Shown: in pieces, positions 27,156 through 37,938 of the stretch
Layout of the letters: every line of letters begins with the position of its first letter
Position numbering within the stretch: position 1 is the stretch's first letter
Source: Rhizobium sp. Q54
GTDB lineage: Bacteria; Pseudomonadota; Alphaproteobacteria; Micropepsales; Micropepsaceae
Direction of reading: 5' to 3'
Length of the DNA: 64,000 nt
Assembly: GCA_945860165.1 (NCBI GenBank)
Contig: CAMAPL010000007.1
Span: forward strand, 46,307-110,306
The notes under the pieces: model-generated
The model's input: the letters and a program-made list of their open reading frames with translations, nothing else
What the model was told of the DNA's origin: nothing
Databases searched by the model: none
Translations under genes and position numbers: made by a program

Positions 27156-29702
27156 ATGAATCTGCGGCTTGCCCTGCAGCTGGCGCAGCGCGAATTGCGC
27201 GGCGGCTTTGCGGGATTCCGCATTTTCTTTTTCTGCCTGGTGCTGGGCAGCGGCGCCATCGCGGGCGTCGGCTCGCTGAGCGATGCCTTCCTCACCGGCT
27301 TGCAGGATCAGGGACAGATTTTGCTGGGCGGCGATGTTTCGGTCCGGCAGATCCATCGCCCTGTCGGCGCGAAAGAGCGCGCATTCTTCGAACAACAGGG
27401 CCGTGTTTCCGAATCCATGTCGATGCGCGCCATGGTCTATGCGCGCGGCAATGGCGCGCGTCAGCTAGTCGAACTCAAAGGCGTGGACGATCGCTGGCCG
27501 CTGTTCGGCGCAGTCACCTTCACGCCGTCGCAAAATCTGCGCGACGTGCTGGCCTGCGAGGATGACGGGGTCTGCGGCGCCGCGCTGGAACAAAGCCTGA
27601 TGGACCGGCTCAAGGTCTCGCGCGGCGACCTGATCACCTTGGGCAACGCCACCTTCCGGGTGATGGCGGTGCTGGACAAGGAGCCTGACCGCGTTTCCAC
27701 CGGTTTCGAGCTGGGACCGCGGCTGCTGGTCTCCACCAAGGGATTGCCCGCCACCGGCCTGGTCTCGACCGAAAGCCTGATCAACTACAACTATCGCATC
27801 GCGCTGAAAGGCGCGTTGAACAACCAGGTGCAGGCGCGGGGCGCCATCGCCGGCTTCAAGGATGCGGCGGCGAAGCGCTTTCCGGAAGCCGGATGGAATA
27901 TCCGCGACCGCACTGACGCCGCCCCCGGCATCCGCCGCTATGTCGAACAGATCACCATGTTCCTGACGCTGGTGGGCCTGGTGGCGCTGGGTGTGGGCGG
28001 CGTGGGCGCCAGCCAGGCCATTATCGCCTTCCTGGACCGCAAGCGCGCCGACATCGCCATCCTGAAATCGCTGGGCGCCAGCGGCGGCTTCGTCTTCCTG
28101 GTGTTTTTTCAGCAGGTCATGGCGGTGGCGGTCGCCGCCACCTTGCTGGGCGCGGCCCTGGGCGCGGCGTTGCCATTCGCGGTGGTCTGGTTCTATGGCG
28201 CCGCCCTGCCCGTGCCGCCCACCTTCGGTTTCTATCCCCTGCCGCTGCTCTTGGCGCTGGCGTTCGGCCTTCTGTCGGCGGTCGCCTTCGCGGTGCCGCC
28301 GCTGAGCCATGCCCGCGCCGTGCCGCCCGCCAGCCTGTTTCGCGATGTCGTGTCGCCCGCCAATCCCGAAGGACAGAATCTCTATCGCGCCATCTCGGCC
28401 GCCGCCGGCCTTGGCGTGGCCGGCCTCACCCTGGTGCTGGCGCCCTCGCCGGTCTTCGCGGCGCAATTCCTCGCCGGATCGGTGGCGGCGCTGGCGCTGC
28501 TGCGACTGCTGGCGGAAGGCTTGCGCCGCGCCATTCGCGCAATGCCGCACCCCAAATCGCCGCTGGTGCGGCTGGCCTTCGCCAATCTGGTGCGCCCGGG
28601 CGCCGCCACCGGCGGCGTGGTCACCGCACTCGGCCTGGGGCTGACATTGCTGGCCACCGTCACCTTGCTGAATTCGACCATCAACGCCCAGGTGGCGGGC
28701 GCCTTGCCGGCTCGCGCCCCCAGTTTCTTCTTTGTCGATATCCAGCAGGCCGACGCAAAGACCTTCGACCGCATCATCACCGGTTTTTCCAGCGCTACCG
28801 GCTACCAGCGCACCCCAATGATCCGTGGACGGATCACCGAGGTGGCCGGGGTACCGTCGGCTGAGGTGAAAGTGACGCCGGAAGCCAAATGGGCGCTGAA
28901 CGGCGACCGCGGCATCACCTATGCCGATACCCCGCCGCCCGGCACCGTCATCACCGATGGAAAATGGTGGGATGCAAACTATCGCGGGCCCACCCTGATT
29001 TCGCTGGACCAGAATATCGCCCGTGGCACCGGCGCCAAGATCGGCGATTCCATGAAGCTGAACGTGCTGGGGCGCGAGTTCGAAGGCCGCATCGCGTCCT
29101 TGCGCAAGGTGGATTTCACCAATGGCGGGCAGAATTTCGTGCTGGTCCTGTCGCCCGGCCTGATCGACAAGGCGCCGCACGCCTTCCTCGCCACGGTGCG
29201 GGTGGACGATGCGCAGGAGAACGCCATGTACCTGGCGGTGACCAACCGTTTCCCCAACATCTCCACCGTAAGGGTCAAGGACGCCATCCAGCAGATCCAG
29301 AACATGCTGGCTTCGCTGGCCCAGGGCGTCAGCGCCGCCAGCCTGGTCACCATCCTGGCGGGCCTCTTGGTGCTGGCGGGCGCCATCGCGGCGGGAACCC
29401 GGGCGCGGCTGTATGACGCCACCATCCTGAAGATTCTGGGCGCGACCCGGGCGCGAATCGCCCTGGTCTATGTCATCGAATATGGCGTGCTGGGCGCGGC
29501 GACCGGTGTGATCGCCCTGCTGGCCGGAACCCTAGCCGGCTGGGCGATCGCCTGGGGCGTCCTGGAGGTGCCCTTCGCCTTTGACGGCCGGGCGGTGCTG
29601 GTAACGGTACTGGGCGGTGGGGCGGCGACCCTGCTGTTCGGGCTTTTGGGCGCGGTTGGGGCGCTTTCGGTACGGCCGGCACGGCGCTTGCGGGCTCCTT
29701 AA
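27156..29702 (+). CDS. ABC transporter permease, YbbP/FtsX family
   Basis: LRLALQLAQRELRGGFAGFRIFFFCLVLGSGAIAGVGS; two FtsX-like blocks; pairs with the upstream ATPase. Confidence 0.93.
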   Translation: MNLRLALQLAQRELRGGFAGFRIFFFCLVLGSGAIAGVGSLSDAFLTGLQDQGQILLGGDVSVRQIHRPVGAKERAFFEQQGRVSESMSMRAMVYARGNGARQLVELKGVDDRWPLFGAVTFTPSQNLRDVLACEDDGVCGAALEQSLMDRLKVSRGDLITLGNATFRVMAVLDKEPDRVSTGFELGPRLLVSTKGLPATGLVSTESLINYNYRIALKGALNNQVQARGAIAGFKDAAAKRFPEAGWNIRDRTDAAPGIRRYVEQITMFLTLVGLVALGVGGVGASQAIIAFLDRKRADIAILKSLGASGGFVFLVFFQQVMAVAVAATLLGAALGAALPFAVVWFYGAALPVPPTFGFYPLPLLLALAFGLLSAVAFAVPPLSHARAVPPASLFRDVVSPANPEGQNLYRAISAAAGLGVAGLTLVLAPSPVFAAQFLAGSVAALALLRLLAEGLRRAIRAMPHPKSPLVRLAFANLVRPGAATGGVVTALGLGLTLLATVTLLNSTINAQVAGALPARAPSFFFVDIQQADAKTFDRIITGFSSATGYQRTPMIRGRITEVAGVPSAEVKVTPEAKWALNGDRGITYADTPPPGTVITDGKWWDANYRGPTLISLDQNIARGTGAKIGDSMKLNVLGREFEGRIASLRKVDFTNGGQNFVLVLSPGLIDKAPHAFLATVRVDDAQENAMYLAVTNRFPNISTVRVKDAIQQIQNMLASLAQGVSAASLVTILAGLLVLAGAIAAGTRARLYDATILKILGATRARIALVYVIEYGVLGAATGVIALLAGTLAGWAIAWGVLEVPFAFDGRAVLVTVLGGGAATLLFGLLGAVGALSVRPARRLRAP

Positions 29703-29793
29703 CCTTTGAAAAAGCATCTTTTTCGCCCGCCGGCGAAGGCCTTGATATCGCCACAACAAATCACGATATAGTATGGGGCAAAGGGAGTACCAA

Positions 29794-30537
29794 ATGGCTG
29801 AATATGACAATCGCATTGTTCGTGGTGCGGCAACCGTCGCCGACACGATGGATATGGGCCTGCGCGCGCATATGCTGCGGGTCTACAACTACATGGTCGG
29901 CGCCCTCGCCCTGACGGGCGTCGTCGCCTATGTGGTGGCCAATTCGCCGCCGCTGCTGAACATGCTCTACCAGCAGACGGCGACCGGCGGACTCGCGCCC
30001 ACCATGCTGGGTTGGGTGGTGATGCTGGCGCCCATCGCGCTGGTGTTCTTCCTCTCCTTCCGCGTCATGCATATGAGCCAAACGGCGGCGCAGGCCACCT
30101 TCTGGGTGTATGCCGCCCTCACCGGCGCGTCGCTGGCCTCGATCCTGATCGCCTATACCGGCACCAGCGTGGCGATGACCTTCTTTGTCACCGCCGGCAC
30201 CTTCGGCACGATGAGCCTGTACGGCTACACCACCAAGCGTGACCTGACCGGCTTCGGCAACTTCCTGTTCATGGGGTTGATCGGCATCCTGCTGGCGTCG
30301 CTGGCCAACATGTTCTTCAAGTCGGGCATGATGAATTTTATCATCAGCGTGCTGGGCGTGCTGATCTTTACCGGCCTGACCGCCTGGGACACCCAGAAGA
30401 TCAAGAACACCTATTATGAGATCGGCGGAGATACTGCGGTTGCGGGCAAGGCGGCGATCATGGGCGCGCTGTCGCTCTACCTCGACTTCCTCAACATCTT
30501 CCTGTTCCTGCTGCGCTTCATGGGCGACCGCCGCTAA
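29794..30537 (+). CDS. Bax inhibitor-1 / YccA family membrane protein
   Basis: Seven hydrophobic segments; LTAWDTQKIKNTYYE and SLYLDFLNIFLFLLRFMGDRR C-terminal signature. Confidence 0.94.
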   Translation: MAEYDNRIVRGAATVADTMDMGLRAHMLRVYNYMVGALALTGVVAYVVANSPPLLNMLYQQTATGGLAPTMLGWVVMLAPIALVFFLSFRVMHMSQTAAQATFWVYAALTGASLASILIAYTGTSVAMTFFVTAGTFGTMSLYGYTTKRDLTGFGNFLFMGLIGILLASLANMFFKSGMMNFIISVLGVLIFTGLTAWDTQKIKNTYYEIGGDTAVAGKAAIMGALSLYLDFLNIFLFLLRFMGDRR

Positions 30538-30559
30538 GCGAAGCAACCACGAAAACGAA

Positions 30560-30588
30560 AAGGCCCGGAGAAATCCGGGCCTTTTTTT
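30560..30588 (+). terminator. Rho-independent terminator
   Basis: AAGGCCCGG-agaaat-CCGGGCCTT followed by a T run. Confidence 0.88.
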
Positions 30589-30597
30589 GTTTCCTTG

Positions 30598-30720
30598 CTC
30601 TCCATGGGCGGCTCCCCCGGTCCGCGCGAAGCGCGGCCGGAGGACAAGCTTAACGAGCCGCCAATCCAGTTTTCTGTTCGCGTGACGATGGATGGCCGGG
30701 TCAAGCCCGGCCATGGAGAG
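30598..30720. repeat. Intergenic palindromic element
   Basis: CTCTCCATGG ... CCATGGAGAG 10-bp terminal arms, with internal GGCCGGGTCAAGCCCGGCC. Confidence 0.7.
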
Positions 30721-30724
30721 AGTT

Positions 30725-31087
30725 TTACTCCCCGAGCACCTTCAGCAGTTTCTTGTCGAAGACTTTCAGCACCTGCGCCAGCTCGTGGCCACGTTTGAGG
30801 ATCACACCGCCCGCGGCGATGACGCAATACTGGCCCTGTCTGGCGCGCAGTTCCGGGCGCTTTCCGATACGGAACAGCGGCATTGCGCTGGCGCGGCGGA
30901 AAACGGAGAACACCGCGGTTTCGCTGAGGAAATCCAGCGCGTAATCCCGCCACTCCCCGGCCGCGGCCATGCGGCCATAGAGGGTAAGAATCCGGTTCAG
31001 TTCGGGACGGTCAAACGTGACTTGCAGCGCCGCAGACATGTCACGACCGGCAATCGCGCGGTGCAGTTTTATGGGTTCTTCCACCAT
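30725..31087 (-). CDS. DUF2794 domain protein
   Basis: FDRPELNRILTLYGRMAAAGEWRDYALDFLSETAVFSVFRRA ... VIAAGGVILKRGHELAQVLKVFDKK. Confidence 0.88.
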   Translation of the reverse strand: MVEEPIKLHRAIAGRDMSAALQVTFDRPELNRILTLYGRMAAAGEWRDYALDFLSETAVFSVFRRASAMPLFRIGKRPELRARQGQYCVIAAGGVILKRGHELAQVLKVFDKKLLKVLGE

Positions 31088-31336
31088 CCAAAAGCGATGA
31101 TGGGCCGAGGCTTTATGTCCCGCAAGCGCTCAAGCAGCACCTTTCCTGTCAAAAATGTCACGACGATTCGAAACGGAACCTGCCCAGAAATGGTCAAGAT
31201 TGAACCATGTCCCAGCCGCATTCGGACGTTATCATCTCTTGGTCGGTTGGCCGTGAATCGGGTCGGATAACAAGCCCCCCAGCCCCTACTCCGGGCCGGA
31301 TCAAGCCAACCGACAATTTCCTCACAAAAAAATACG

Positions 31337-31676
31337 CTAGCGAAGTGTCGCGATGAATTCACGTATCCACGCCGCATATTGTCCGAACAGTCCGCCGATG
31401 GCGCCGACCAGGGCACCGATCATCACGCCATAGGGTAATGTAGCGTTCGGGCTGGTCACCCAGCAGATTTGCAGCAGCCACCGCCGCCAGGACACAGGCC
31501 GCTTCGATCACCAAGCCGCCAAGCGCGCCCATGCCATAGCCGCGCGCCAGGGCGCGGGCATAAAGCAGGCTAGCGGTGCCAGCGATCATCATGCAGCCGA
31601 ACAGCGCATAGTGAACCTGGAGCAGCGACCGGACATGGCTGGCGATCATCAGCGCCACTTCCAGCATGACGCCCAC
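31337..31676 (-). pseudogene. Small multi-TM membrane protein, apparently frameshifted near 31431-31437
   Basis: Upstream frame MIASHVRSLLQVHYALFGCMMIAGTASLLYARALARG...AANLLGDQPERYIT; downstream frame LPYGVMIGALVGAIGGLFGQYAAWIREFIATLR*; span is 113 codons + 1 nt. Confidence 0.45.
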
Positions 31677-31756
31677 CAGCAGTGCGCGGTCGAGAATGCG
31701 GGGCGCGGCAACCCTCTCCTTGCGGGAAAAACCTGATTTCTCTAAGCAGTTCCCTT

Positions 31757-32800
31757 ATGGCAGCCGAGACAGCGACCAGCGACCCGTTCCTGCGCGACCT
31801 CTGGTACATGCCGGCGCTAGCGTCCAGCCTCAAGCGCGGCGACATGCGCCGGGAAATGCTGCTGGGCGAGCCGGTGCTGCTGGGGCGCAATCATGCCGGC
31901 GAAATTTTCGCCTTGCGCGATATCTGTCCGCATCGCGGCGTGCCCCTGTCGGCGGGCCGGATCAAACCCGATGACAGCGTGGAATGCCCCTATCACGGCT
32001 GGCGCTTCGGCAAGGATGGCGTGTGCAACGCGATCCCATCGCTGGTGCCGGGGCAGGATTTCGATCCCCACAAGGTCAAGGTGCGGACATATGCGGTGCG
32101 CGAACAGGACGGGCTGATCTGGGTCTATATGGCGGCGACGCCGGGCGCCGCCCCGAAATCCGAGCCGCCGCGCGCTGGTGTCAGCCACAAGATGCGCTGG
32201 ACCGAGATCCAGAATTTCCGTTGCGGCATAGACCATGCCGCGATCGGGCTGATGGACCCCGCGCACGGGCCCTATGTCCATAATCACTGGTGGTGGAAGA
32301 AAACGCCGCGCGTCAAGGAAAAACATTATGCGCCGCTGCCAAACGGCTTTGTGATGACCCGGCACAAGCCGTCCAAACCGGTTTATGCGCTGCTGGGCGA
32401 TGTCCAGACCGAGATCACCTTCGAACTGCCGTCCACCCGCTTCGAGATTCTGTCCGGCACATTGATGGGCATGCCATTCAGGGTGGTGGGCCTGACGGTC
32501 TGCACGCCACGGGACGCGGACAATACGGACGTCATTCAAGTGTTCTACTGGCCGGGCTGGCTGAACTTCATCTATCCTTTTTTCTGGGTGCTGGGCCGCA
32601 CCTTCATCGGCGACGACCGCAAGATCGTGGAATTGCAGCGCGAGGGGCTTAAGTTCAACCCGAATCTGATGCTGATCCAGGATTCCGACCAGCCCGCCAT
32701 CTGGTACCACCGCGTCAAGAAAGCTTGGGCGGAATCGGTCGAAAATGGCACGGCCTTCGTCAATCCTGTGCAGGAACGGACCCTGCGCTGGAGATCATAA
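31757..32800 (+). CDS. Rieske 2Fe-2S aromatic ring-hydroxylating oxygenase-type protein
   Basis: CPHRGVPLSAG ... CPYHGWRF Rieske ligands; IDHAAIGLMDPAHGPYVH catalytic-domain motif. Confidence 0.92.
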   Translation: MAAETATSDPFLRDLWYMPALASSLKRGDMRREMLLGEPVLLGRNHAGEIFALRDICPHRGVPLSAGRIKPDDSVECPYHGWRFGKDGVCNAIPSLVPGQDFDPHKVKVRTYAVREQDGLIWVYMAATPGAAPKSEPPRAGVSHKMRWTEIQNFRCGIDHAAIGLMDPAHGPYVHNHWWWKKTPRVKEKHYAPLPNGFVMTRHKPSKPVYALLGDVQTEITFELPSTRFEILSGTLMGMPFRVVGLTVCTPRDADNTDVIQVFYWPGWLNFIYPFFWVLGRTFIGDDRKIVELQREGLKFNPNLMLIQDSDQPAIWYHRVKKAWAESVENGTAFVNPVQERTLRWRS

Positions 32801-32910
32801 TTTTTGGGGTTGCGGCACCGCGTCGCCCCCTCTAAACAGTCCCCTTAACCTACAACTTGACCGGACCTGAGCGCCCTCAAAAGCGCGGGCCCGCATGCGC
32901 GCGAGTACTC

Positions 32911-35900
32911 ATGCCCAAACGCACCGATATCCACACCATCTTGATCATCGGCGCGGGACCTATCGTGATCGGGCAAGCCTGCGAATTCGACTATTCCGGC
33001 GCCCAGGCCTGCAAGGCCCTGCGCGAGGAAGGCTATCGGGTGGTGCTGGTCAATTCGAACCCCGCCACCATCATGACCGACCCGGACATGGCGGACGCCA
33101 CCTATATCGAACCCATCACCCCGGAATTCGTCGAAAAAATCATTGCCCGCGAGCGCCCCAATGTGCCCGAAGGCATGGTCTTCGCGCTGCTCCCCACCAT
33201 GGGCGGACAGACAGCGCTCAACACCGCGCTTAGTTTGCGCAAAATCGGCGCGCTGGAGCGCCACAATGTCGAACTGATCGGCGCCACCGCCGACGCCATT
33301 GACAAGGCCGAGGACCGCGAACGCTTCAAGCAGGCTATGGTGGCCATCGGGCTGGAAGTGCCCAAGGGCGTCACCCTGAAGGGCCAGCTGCGGCAGAAAA
33401 ATGATTCGTCCGGCGCGCCGCTGTTCGACGGCAACAATGCGCCGGTGATGGAGCTGGGCCCCGAGACCTTCAGCCAGGCGCTGTCGGCGCTGGACCAGAT
33501 CGGCCTGCCCACCGTGATCCGCCCCAGCTTCACCATGGGCGGCACCGGCGGCGGCATCGCCTATAACCGCGAGGAATTCTTCGCCATCGTGGAAATGGGC
33601 ATGGAAGCCTCGCCCACGAATGAAGTGCTGATCGAGGAATCGGTGCTGGGCTGGAAGGAATTCGAGATGGAGGTGGTGCGCGACAAGGCCGACAACTGCA
33701 TCATCATCTGCTCCATCGAGAATATCGACGCCATGGGTGTGCATACTGGCGACAGCATCACCATCGCCCCCGCCCTGACCCTGACCGACAAGGAATATCA
33801 GCGCATGCGGTCTGCCAGCATCGCGGTGCTGCGCGAGATCGGTGTCGAAACTGGCGGCTCCAACGTCCAGTTCGCTGTGAACCCGAAGGACGGCCGCATG
33901 GTGGTGATCGAGATGAATCCGCGCGTGTCGCGGTCCTCGGCGCTGGCGTCCAAGGCCACCGGTTTTCCTATCGCCAAGATCGCCGCCAAACTGGCCTGCG
34001 GCTATACGCTGGACGAACTGAAGAACGACATCACCAAGGTGACGCCCGCCAGCTTCGAGCCCACCATCGACTATGTCGTAACCAAGATTCCGCGCTTCGC
34101 TTTCGAGAAATTTCCCGGCGCCGAGCCCCTGCTCACCACATCGATGAAGTCGGTCGGCGAGGCCATGGCCATCGGCCGTACCTTTGCTGAGTCGCTGCAA
34201 AAGGCGCTACGCAGCCTGGAAACCGGCCTGACCGGCTTTGACGAAATTGCCTTGGACGAAGACCATGCCGCAATCCGGGCCGAGTTGGCGCGGCCCACGC
34301 CGGATCGCCTGCGCGCGGCCGCCCAAGCGATGCGTTATGATTTTCCGCTGGACGAGATCCAGCGCATCACCGGCTACGATCCCTGGTTCCTGAGCGAAAT
34401 CGAAATCATCATTCAGACTGAAGCGCGTGTTCGCCAAGAGGGATTGCCGAAAGACGCCGTCTCTTTCCGCGCCCTCAAGACCATGGGCTTTTCCGATGCC
34501 CGGCTGGCCAAGCTGACCGGCCAGAAGGAAGACCTGGTGCGCAAGGCGCGTCACGCGCTGGATATCCGCCCCTGCTACAAGCGCATCGACACATGCGCCG
34601 CCGAATTCGCGGCGCTGACGCCGTATATGTATTCGACCTATGAAACACCGATTGGCGGCCACACGGCCTGCGAAAGCAATCCGACCGACGCCAAAAAGAT
34701 CATCATCCTGGGCGGCGGTCCCAACCGCATTGGCCAGGGCATCGAGTTCGACTATTGCTGCTGCCATGCCGCCTATTCGCTTTCGGAGCGCGGCTATGAA
34801 ACCATCATGGTCAACTGCAATCCGGAAACCGTTTCCACAGATTACGACACGTCGGACCGGCTCTATTTCGAGCCGCTGACCCTGGAAGACGTGCTGGAGA
34901 TCATTCACAAGGAACGCGAAAATGGCACACTGGCAGGCGTAATCGTCCAGTTCGGCGGCCAGACGCCGCTGAAGCTGGCGAACAGTTTGCGCGACGCGGG
35001 TGTGCCGATCCTGGGCACCAGCGCTGACGCCATCGACCTAGCCGAAGACCGCAAGCGCTTCCAGGCACTGCTGGAAGAACTGAAACTGAAACAGCCGCGC
35101 AACGGCACCGCCATGACGGCGGAAGAAACTGTGCAGGCGGCGGCGTCCATCGGTTATCCCGTGATTCTGCGTCCGTCTTACGTGCTGGGCGGCCGCGGCA
35201 TGGTGGTGGTGTCGGACGAAGGCGAACTGCGCAAGCAGGTGGAATCGGGCGAACTCTTCCGCATCTCCGGCGACAATCCGGTTCTGATCGACGGCTTCCT
35301 CAACCGCGCCACCGAAGTGGATGTGGACGCGATCTGCGACAAGGACGGCGATGTCTTCATCGCCGGCATCATGGAGCATATCGAGGAAGCCGGCGTGCAT
35401 TCCGGCGACAGCGCCTGCTCGCTGCCGCCGCGCTCTCTTTCGGCAGACACCATTGCCGAGATCGAACGCCAGACCATCGCCATGGCCAGGGCGCTGAAGG
35501 TCCAGGGCCTGATGAATGTGCAGTATGCCATCCAGGGCGATGAAATTTACGTCCTCGAAGTCAATCCGCGCGCCTCGCGCACCGTACCCTTCGTCGCCAA
35601 GGCGATCGGCCTGCCGGTGGCGGCCATCGCCAGCCGCGTCATGGCGGGCGAGACCCTGAAATCCATGAACCTCAAAAAGCCCAATCCCAAGCATGTCTCG
35701 GTCAAGGAAGCGGTGCTGCCGTTCGCCCGCTTCCCCGGCGTCGACACGATCCTGGGGCCGGAGATGCGCTCCACCGGCGAAGTCATGGGCCTGGACGAGA
35801 ATTTCGGCCGCGCCTTCGCCAAAAGCCAGATCGGGGCGGGCGTCAAGCTGCCCACCGGCGGCACGGTGTTCATCTCGGTCAAGGAGAGTGACAAGGACCA

Positions 35901-36252
35901 GATCGAAGGGCCGGCGCGCGAATTGCTGGCGATGGGTTTTTCCCTGGTCGCGACACGCGGCACGGCGCGGGTGCTGGAGAGCAAGGGCCTGCCGGTCGCC
36001 ACCATCAACAAGGTGCTCGAGGGGCGCCCGCATGTGGTGGACGCGCTGAAGAATGGCGAGATCAACCTTGTGTTCAACACCACCGATGGCGCACAGGCGC
36101 TGACGGATTCGTCGTCCATCCGCCGCGCGGCGCTGACGCTGAAGGTGCCCTATTACACCACCATGGCGGGAGCGACTGCGGCCACCCAGGCGATCCAGGC
36201 CTTGCGGACAGGCTCTCTTGAAGTCGCCCCCCTCCAGTCCTACTCTTTGTAG
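32911..36252 (+). CDS. carB: Carbamoyl-phosphate synthase large subunit
   Basis: [37 protein letters not shown]; duplicated ATP-grasp domains; full length. Confidence 0.98.
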   Translation: MPKRTDIHTILIIGAGPIVIGQACEFDYSGAQACKALREEGYRVVLVNSNPATIMTDPDMADATYIEPITPEFVEKIIARERPNVPEGMVFALLPTMGGQTALNTALSLRKIGALERHNVELIGATADAIDKAEDRERFKQAMVAIGLEVPKGVTLKGQLRQKNDSSGAPLFDGNNAPVMELGPETFSQALSALDQIGLPTVIRPSFTMGGTGGGIAYNREEFFAIVEMGMEASPTNEVLIEESVLGWKEFEMEVVRDKADNCIIICSIENIDAMGVHTGDSITIAPALTLTDKEYQRMRSASIAVLREIGVETGGSNVQFAVNPKDGRMVVIEMNPRVSRSSALASKATGFPIAKIAAKLACGYTLDELKNDITKVTPASFEPTIDYVVTKIPRFAFEKFPGAEPLLTTSMKSVGEAMAIGRTFAESLQKALRSLETGLTGFDEIALDEDHAAIRAELARPTPDRLRAAAQAMRYDFPLDEIQRITGYDPWFLSEIEIIIQTEARVRQEGLPKDAVSFRALKTMGFSDARLAKLTGQKEDLVRKARHALDIRPCYKRIDTCAAEFAALTPYMYSTYETPIGGHTACESNPTDAKKIIILGGGPNRIGQGIEFDYCCCHAAYSLSERGYETIMVNCNPETVSTDYDTSDRLYFEPLTLEDVLEIIHKERENGTLAGVIVQFGGQTPLKLANSLRDAGVPILGTSADAIDLAEDRKRFQALLEELKLKQPRNGTAMTAEETVQAAASIGYPVILRPSYVLGGRGMVVVSDEGELRKQVESGELFRISGDNPVLIDGFLNRATEVDVDAICDKDGDVFIAGIMEHIEEAGVHSGDSACSLPPRSLSADTIAEIERQTIAMARALKVQGLMNVQYAIQGDEIYVLEVNPRASRTVPFVAKAIGLPVAAIASRVMAGETLKSMNLKKPNPKHVSVKEAVLPFARFPGVDTILGPEMRSTGEVMGLDENFGRAFAKSQIGAGVKLPTGGTVFISVKESDKDQIEGPARELLAMGFSLVATRGTARVLESKGLPVATINKVLEGRPHVVDALKNGEINLVFNTTDGAQALTDSSSIRRAALTLKVPYYTTMAGATAATQAIQALRTGSLEVAPLQSYSL

Positions 36253-36383
36253 AGAACCGTCGCGCTTCGTGTGAATTAAATCAGCTAAATCAGTACCTTA
36301 ACAAATAACTGGTTCGGCAACCGGCTAACCCCGGCGGCGCGAGCCTCTTTTTGCCCCGGCTCAGCATGGGGGGAGATGAGACG

Positions 36384-36857
36384 ATGGAAAAAATTCCGAT
36401 GACCGCTCCGGGCTTCAGAGCCCTGGAGGATGAATTGAACCGCCTCAAGAACACCGAACGGCATGAGATCATCAAGGCGATTGCCGAAGCGCGCGCCCAT
36501 GGCGACCTGTCGGAAAATGCCGAATATCACGCCGCCAAGGAGAAGCAGAGCTTCATCGAAGGCCGGGTCATGGAACTGGAAGACCAGATCGGCCGCGCCG
36601 ATGTGATCGACATTTCCAAACTGTCGGGTGGCAGCGTCAAGTTCGGCGCCACCGTCACCCTGGTGGACGTGGATACCGAGAAAGAACGCAAATACCAGAT
36701 CGTCGGCGACGTGGAATCCGACGCCAAGCATGGCCGGGTATCGCTGTCCTCCCCGATCGCGCGCGCCCTGATCGGCAAGAACAAGGGCGATACGGTGGAA
36801 GTCGCCGCGCCCGGCGGCGCGCGCTCTTACGAGGTCGTCAAGGTCGAGTTCAAGTAG
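36384..36857 (+). CDS. greA: Transcription elongation factor GreA
   Basis: [55 protein letters not shown]. Confidence 0.98.
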   Translation: MEKIPMTAPGFRALEDELNRLKNTERHEIIKAIAEARAHGDLSENAEYHAAKEKQSFIEGRVMELEDQIGRADVIDISKLSGGSVKFGATVTLVDVDTEKERKYQIVGDVESDAKHGRVSLSSPIARALIGKNKGDTVEVAAPGGARSYEVVKVEFK

Positions 36858-36905
36858 CCTTAAATCACGCCAGGCCCCGGAGCGCGTGCGCGCCAATCAA
36901 ACAAT

Positions 36906-36933
36906 ATTCCTGGCGTCAAATGACGCCAGGAAT
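36906..36933. terminator. Perfect palindrome between convergent greA and the downstream gene; possible bidirectional terminator
   Basis: ATTCCTGGCGTCA-AA-TGACGCCAGGAAT. Confidence 0.5.
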
Positions 36934-37899
36934 AAATCGCGCCGTCTTGGCGCGGTATGTGGCATATTCCGGATAGGCTTCGGCCAGCACCCGCTCCTCG
37001 AACATGGTGCGCACCACCAGCATAATCAGCACGGCAAAGCCGATGATCCCCGCCCAGGGCTGGACGAATTGCACCACCGTACCCAGGATGGTGATCATCT
37101 CCACGGCATACAAAGGATGGCGCGCATAGGCGTAAGGCCCGCTGGTCACCAGTGTGCGCGCCTCCGGCATGATCGAAAAGGATTTGCCCAGGCGCCATAG
37201 CACCATGCAGGACCCCGCGCTGCCCACACCGACCAGCACGGCGGAGACGATTTGCGCGCACAGATCCAGATGTGCGACCGGCAATTGCAACATGCCGACA
37301 CCCAGAAAGGTGCCGATCAGCGCGCACAGCCTCGGCAGGAGGCCGGCCAGGCGGCGCACCGGCTTGTCGCGCACCACCAGCAGATAGATCAGCAGCAGGT
37401 TGAAGGCCATCGCCGCCGACAGGGAGAAAAACCGTATCCAGTTGAGCAACGCGGCGCTGCCGCTCTGCATCAGCGCGAAATCGCTTACCAGCGTGGGCCG
37501 AAGCTGCAGAGCGCCATAGACAAACCACAGAATCAGCGGCAAAGCGACGATCATGTCGTAGGCCTTGGTATTCTGCGCTTTCAAAAGGCGCGAGTCGCTT
37601 TCACCGGGCTGCGACACCCACCACAGCAGCGCAAGCCAGCCCGGGCCGAAATTCGCCAGCAGCCCGACAAGTACCGTGCTGCCGGCATCGCCTTGGGACG
37701 CAGCTACTAGGCCAGGCATCAGTAGTTGCAGGATAACGCTCTGCACTAAGGTCAGCGCAATGTTGAGGGGAAGCACGATCCGGAAACGCTTCTGCCCACG
37801 CATGAAAGACAGCACGGACGGCAGCAAATAAAGAAACAGCGCCGCCGCCACCAGCAGCAGGGTAATGCCCCTGGTCTGACCCGTAAAAAGATGATTCAT
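36916..37899 (-). CDS. Membrane protein with C-terminal isoprenylcysteine/phospholipid methyltransferase-like domain
   Basis: TSGPYAYARHPLYAVEMITILGTVV ... RTMFEERVLAEAYPEYATYRAKTARFIPG resembles ICMT/PEMT; N-terminal extra TM domain. Confidence 0.7.
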   Translation of the reverse strand: MNHLFTGQTRGITLLLVAAALFLYLLPSVLSFMRGQKRFRIVLPLNIALTLVQSVILQLLMPGLVAASQGDAGSTVLVGLLANFGPGWLALLWWVSQPGESDSRLLKAQNTKAYDMIVALPLILWFVYGALQLRPTLVSDFALMQSGSAALLNWIRFFSLSAAMAFNLLLIYLLVVRDKPVRRLAGLLPRLCALIGTFLGVGMLQLPVAHLDLCAQIVSAVLVGVGSAGSCMVLWRLGKSFSIMPEARTLVTSGPYAYARHPLYAVEMITILGTVVQFVQPWAGIIGFAVLIMLVVRTMFEERVLAEAYPEYATYRAKTARFIPGVI

Positions 37900-37938
37900 C
37901 CCCGCCCTCTTTTGTTTTCGCGCCAGTCGCTGCCGCGC

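Noticed and set aside
27465-29180. 571-aa minus-strand ORF opposite the YbbP-like permease
   Set aside because: Low-complexity Q/G/H/R-rich translation typical of antisense frames in GC-rich genes; the plus strand encodes a clear FtsX-family permease.
32845-34200. 451-aa minus-strand ORF opposite carB
   Set aside because: Antisense shadow of a strongly conserved gene; no recognisable motifs.
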